From Tragulus kanchil (Eukaryota; Chordata; Mammalia; Artiodactyla; Tragulidae), in the NCBI GenBank assembly GCA_022376925.1, contig JAIOJX010000032.1, positions 203,914,939 to 203,978,938 of the forward strand: a stretch of 64,000 nt of DNA, given 5' to 3'. The notes beneath the pieces are model-generated. The model made no database searches. It was not told the DNA's origin and was given only the letters and a program-made list of their open reading frames with translations. Below, piece after piece: positions 60,757 to 64,000 of this stretch (position 1 is its first letter; each line of letters begins with the position of its first letter). A program made the position numbers and the translations under genes.

Positions 60757-61071
60757 CTGTTTTCTTTTGTGGCGGGGGGCGGTGGGCGGGTTGGGGAGAG
60801 AGAGGAGTGGGCAGGATGCTTCTATTGGTCTTTCATTTATCTATTTTCATCCATCTTTGTTCTTTGGGCCATGTGGGTCTCCCATCTCAGTGGCCTAGGT
60901 TGTCACAGAGCACCGGCTCTGGGCGCATTGCGCTCCAGAGCTCCCACTCAGTAATTGGACACATCGGTCCAGCTGCCTCTGCGGCACATGGGATCTTCCC
61001 AGGCCAAGGATCGAACCGGCGCCCCTTGCACTGCAAGGCGGTGTCCTTACCCACTGGACAACCAGGGAAGC
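60757..61071 (-). mobile_element. CHR-like SINE (second copy)
   Basis: Same insertion as at 59637, repeated by block 19, with a better-preserved gaaccggcgccccttgc segment. Confidence 0.9.
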
Positions 61072-61680
61072 CCTGCCTTCTGTTTTTCGCAGCATCAGGG
61101 TATTTTCCAATCAGTCAGCTCTTCACATCAGGTGGCCAAAGTATTAGAGTTTCAGCTTCAGCAACATTCCTTCCAATGAATACTCAGAGTTGATTTCCTT
61201 AAAGACTGACTGGTTTGATTTCCCTGCTATACAAGGGACTCTCAAGAGTCATCTCCAGCACCACAATTTGAAAGCATCAATTCTTCAGCACTCAGACTTC
61301 TTTATGGTCCAACTCTCACATGTGTACATGATTATTTGCTGGCAAAGTGATGTCTCTGCTTTTTAACTTGCTGTCTAGGTTTGTCATAGCTTTTCTTCCA
61401 GGAGCAAGTGTCTTTCAATTTCATGGCTGCAGTCAACTATCGGAGGTGATTTTGGAGCCCCTCAGAATAAAGTCTGTCACTGTTTCCATATTTTCCTCAT
61501 CTATTTACCATGATGTGATAGGACTGGATACCATGATCTTTTTTTTTGAATGCTAGGTTTCAAGTCAGCTTTTTCATTCTCCTCTTTCACCTTCATCAAG
61601 AGGCTTTTAGTTTCTCTTCAATTTCTGCCATTAGAGTGGTATCATCTGCATATCTGAAGTTGATATTTCTCCCGGCAATC

Positions 61681-62236
61681 TTTTTTTTTAACTTTTATTT
61701 TGCTTTTAACTTTTACAGAGTTTTGCTGTTTACAGATATGCATGTTCCCAGATTAGTCATATGTATATCCTCCTTATCCCACCCCTCCAGACCGCCACAC
61801 AGCACCCCTGCAGGATCCCCTTTTCTCACAGAGCAATGACTAGAGCTATTTTCTTCCCATATGATAGTACAGGCCTTCATGCTACTTCCTTTATGCCTCC
61901 CACTCACTGTTCGTTCCCCACAATGTCCATATGTCCACTGTCCATGTCTGTTTCTCCATTGCTTCACTGCATGTGCCATCATCACCATCCTACTAGATTC
62001 TATATATATGTGTTACTATATTGTAGGTGTCCTTTTCTTTTTGACTGACTTCACTTTTTACGATAGGTTCTAGATTCAGCCACCTCATTAGGGCTGATTC
62101 TTTGCATTTCTTTTTACAGTTGTGTAGTATTCAATTGTATATGTGTACCAGAGCTTTTGTATCCATTCATTCATCGATGGGCATCTAGGTTGCTTCCATG
62201 TTCTAGCTACTGTACAGACAGCTGCAATGAACACTG
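61681..62236 (-). mobile_element. 5'-truncated L1 inserted in BovB, with target-site duplication
   Basis: Minus-strand L1 3' end starting with a T-run, then acttttacagagttttgctg. It continues to tcgatgggcatctaggttgc, part of the usual L1 3' region. Thirteen-base repeats tctcccRgcaatc at 61668-61680 and 62237-62249 differ at one base. BovB sequence resumes directly after. Confidence 0.9.
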
Positions 62237-62660
62237 TCTCCCAGCAATCTTGATTCCAGCTTGTGATTCATCCAGCCTGGCATTTCACACAATGTGCCCT
62301 GCATATAAGTTAAAAAAGCAAGGAGACAAAATACTCCATTCTCAATTTTGAAGCAGTCTGTTGTTCCATGTTCGGTACTAACTGTTGTTTCTTGACCTGC
62401 GTACAGGTTTTGCAGGAGGCAGGTAAGGTGGTCTGGTATTTCCATCTCTAAGAATCTTCCACAGTTTGCTGTGATCCATACAGTCAAAGGCTTTAGCATT
62501 GTCAATAAATCAGAAGATGTTTTTCTAGAATTCCCTTGCTTTTTCTATGATCCAGTGGATATTGGCAATTTGATCTCCGATTCCTCTGCTGTTTTCAAAA
62601 TCCAGCTTGTACATCTGGAAGTTCTCAGTTCACATACTGGGGTACATTTCTCATAAGAAG

Positions 62661-63645
62661 ATAGCATAAACTAAGGCATGAAGGCTCAAAAAATTCTGGG
62701 TGAGCTGTACAAAAATCTCTGTCCTGGCAAGGAGGATAGGCTGGAGAAATACCTGGAGCCAGATTCTGCATAAAGGCTTTGAATAGTATTCAATAGCTGG
62801 GGCTTCACTTTGAAGATAACTGGATTCCTTCTGAGGAGTATCATTATCAGACTGGTAATTGAGAAAGATTCCTCTACAGAAAAGATTAGGGTAAACAGGC
62901 AACTGGCCAGGAGACCATTTAGGAGGTAATGGTAGCTGCCCAGTTCAGACGTAATTAAAGTCCTTCAGCAGGACAGAAGATGTGAAACAGAGAAGATACA
63001 TATCAGAGAAATTATACAGTTAGAATCAACAAGAACTGACAACTACCCTGATGTGGACAGAATGAGGAAGAGAGAGGATGGTAAACTAAAGGCTCGATTC
63101 CTAAATTCCTAGAAGAATGGCAGTGTCACTGATACAGAAGAGGAAAGGGGGAGGAGAACAAGAAAGTTTTAGATACAGTGAACATCTTTTGAGTATTTTC
63201 AAAATATGTTTAATGTGTATTTGGGAGAAAATTGCAGACCAGTTACCAGATGAAGCTATGGGAAGAGAAAACTGACCCCAGGGGAGATGACAGAGAGGCA
63301 AAAGGCTCAGCTGAGCTCTGCAATTAAGATGCATGTTGGAGGCTACCTGTAAGAAGCAGGGGGAGGCAGATGTCTGGGTATCAACCCCGTCCTTAATCAG
63401 CCTCTCTGCGGTTGTCAGTTGATATATTTTAGGACTATATACCAGTGGATTTTTTAAAATATGGAAAATGGAATCTAGTTTTTCCAGGCGAAGAACAGGA
63501 TAAGCTCACAAAGGAATTACTGAAGAGCTGGAGAAGCTAAGGGAAGTTTTCGGGTAGGAGGCAGTCAATAATGGCACCATGTACTAAAAGAGAATGAAGA
63601 TTAAAAATAGGTGACTGAAGCTGGCAATTCCAAGATTATCAGTGG
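62661..63645. other. Unassigned sequence
   Basis: Single-copy, purine-rich on the plus strand. No gene, RNA or named repeat recognised. Confidence 0.45.
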
Positions 63646-63655
63646 CCTCTGAGAG

Positions 63656-63880
63656 CTGTTGTTTAGTAGCTGTTTTGTTTAGTTGCTAAGTCATGTCCAA
63701 CTATTTTATGATGCCACGTGGCGGTAGCCCGCCAGGCTCCTCTGTCTTTGGGATTTCCTGGGCAAGAATACTGGAGCAGGTTGCCATTTCCTTCTCCAGG
63801 GGATCATTCAGACCAAGGGATTGAACCCATGTCTCCTACATTGGCAGGTGGATTCTATACCACTGAGCCAGCCGGAAAGA
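63656..63880 (-). mobile_element. Bov-tA SINE with target-site duplication
   Basis: Minus-strand: gttgctaagtcatgtccaac, gccaggctcctctgtctttg, aagaatactggagcagg, ending near the complement of the head (accactgagccagccgg). Ten-base repeats cctStgagag flank it at 63646-63655 and 63881-63890. Confidence 0.85.
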
Positions 63881-64000
63881 CCTGTGAGAGATCGTCAAAA
63901 TGATAAGAGATAAAGCAAGGTGATTTTAGAACAAGAGACCACAGTAGGCTAACCACCTAAGGAAAATTGGGAGTTTAAAGTCTGAAGAGACACAGATGAG

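Larger units (their letters stand above)
59229..61481. repeat. Direct duplication block 19 (period about 1121 bp)
   Basis: Copy 1 is 59229-60360 and copy 2 is 60355-61481, joined with a shared 6-base gtcact. Copy 2 lacks six bases (acgcat) about 45 bases from its start. Copy 1 has a damaged SINE stretch near 59900 and a gcgcc/gcccc difference near its end. Each copy carries part of the BovB LINE with its inserted SINE. Confidence 0.93.
59464..62660 (-). mobile_element. BovB (RTE) LINE, interrupted and partly duplicated
   Basis: Minus-strand BovB reverse-transcriptase region and 3' end. Landmarks in plus orientation are ggtggccaaagtattagagt, catggctgcagtcaactatc, catcaagaggcttttagttt, gtggtatcatctgcatatct and cacagtttgctgtgatccat. 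Frames are broken, so it is inactive. It is interrupted by a CHR-like SINE (59637-59951, repeated at 60757-61071) and by an L1 fragment (61681-62236). Block 19 repeats its first 900 bases. BovB is a horizontally acquired family in ruminants, which supports the host assignment. Confidence 0.9.

Noticed and set aside
1..64000. CRISPR array, phage, operon or defence system
   Set aside because: Repeats are long direct duplications and eukaryotic retroelements; no short regularly spaced repeats, no bacterial genes.

Overview
This is mammalian, specifically ruminant, nuclear DNA. The window is full of elements confined to or typical of bovids and their relatives: Bov-tA and Bov-A SINEs, tRNA-Glu-headed CHR-like SINEs, a BovB (RTE) LINE and artiodactyl L1. 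Older mammalian relics (MIR, MER5-like hAT, MER2-like Tigger) lie between them. I find no intact protein-coding gene, no RNA gene and no bacterial or viral gene set. The only gene-derived sequence I can name is a dead, intronless copy of the 5' half of TTLL7, a tubulin polyglutamylase, at about 54.0-55.6 kb.

The dominant structure is a series of 19 direct duplications. Eighteen have almost the same period (about 1.05-1.18 kb) although each carries unrelated sequence; the nineteenth has a 552 bp period with both breakpoints in SINE tails. Copies differ mainly by homopolymer-length changes and a few C/T differences. The errors crowd the inner junction, meaning the end of copy 1 and the start of copy 2. 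This is what unmerged contig overlaps, possibly from two haplotypes, would look like. If so, about 20 kb of the 64 kb is redundant and the real locus is near 44 kb. Any biological reading of these repeats must first exclude this.

Layout. 0-8 kb: three duplication blocks, Bov-A relics, an L1 3' end and MIR relics. 8-12 kb: hAT relic with strong terminal inverted repeats, Tigger relic split by a Bov-tA, and a Bov-tA with a clear target-site duplication. 12-23 kb: four duplication blocks, an old L1 tail, MIR and Bov-tA copies, and a weak candidate first exon near 15.26 kb. 23.2-23.7 kb: a SINE nested in a SINE. 24.8-36.3 kb: one decayed, near-full-length L1 on the plus strand, inflated by four duplications and several SINE insertions. 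37-40 kb: an older L1 3' end and three SINEs. 40-54 kb: six duplication blocks carrying SINE, MIR and hAT relics and a short CpG-dense patch. 54-55.6 kb: TTLL7 retrocopy. 56-58 kb: a duplicated block without recognisable genes. 59.2-62.7 kb: a minus-strand BovB LINE carrying a SINE and an L1 fragment, each with its own target-site duplication. 62.7-64 kb: mostly unassigned sequence plus one Bov-tA.

Nothing here works together as a pathway or system. The window reads as intergenic or intronic DNA shaped by retrotransposition and then apparently distorted by assembly. All repeat family names come from recalled consensus features, not from a database search.
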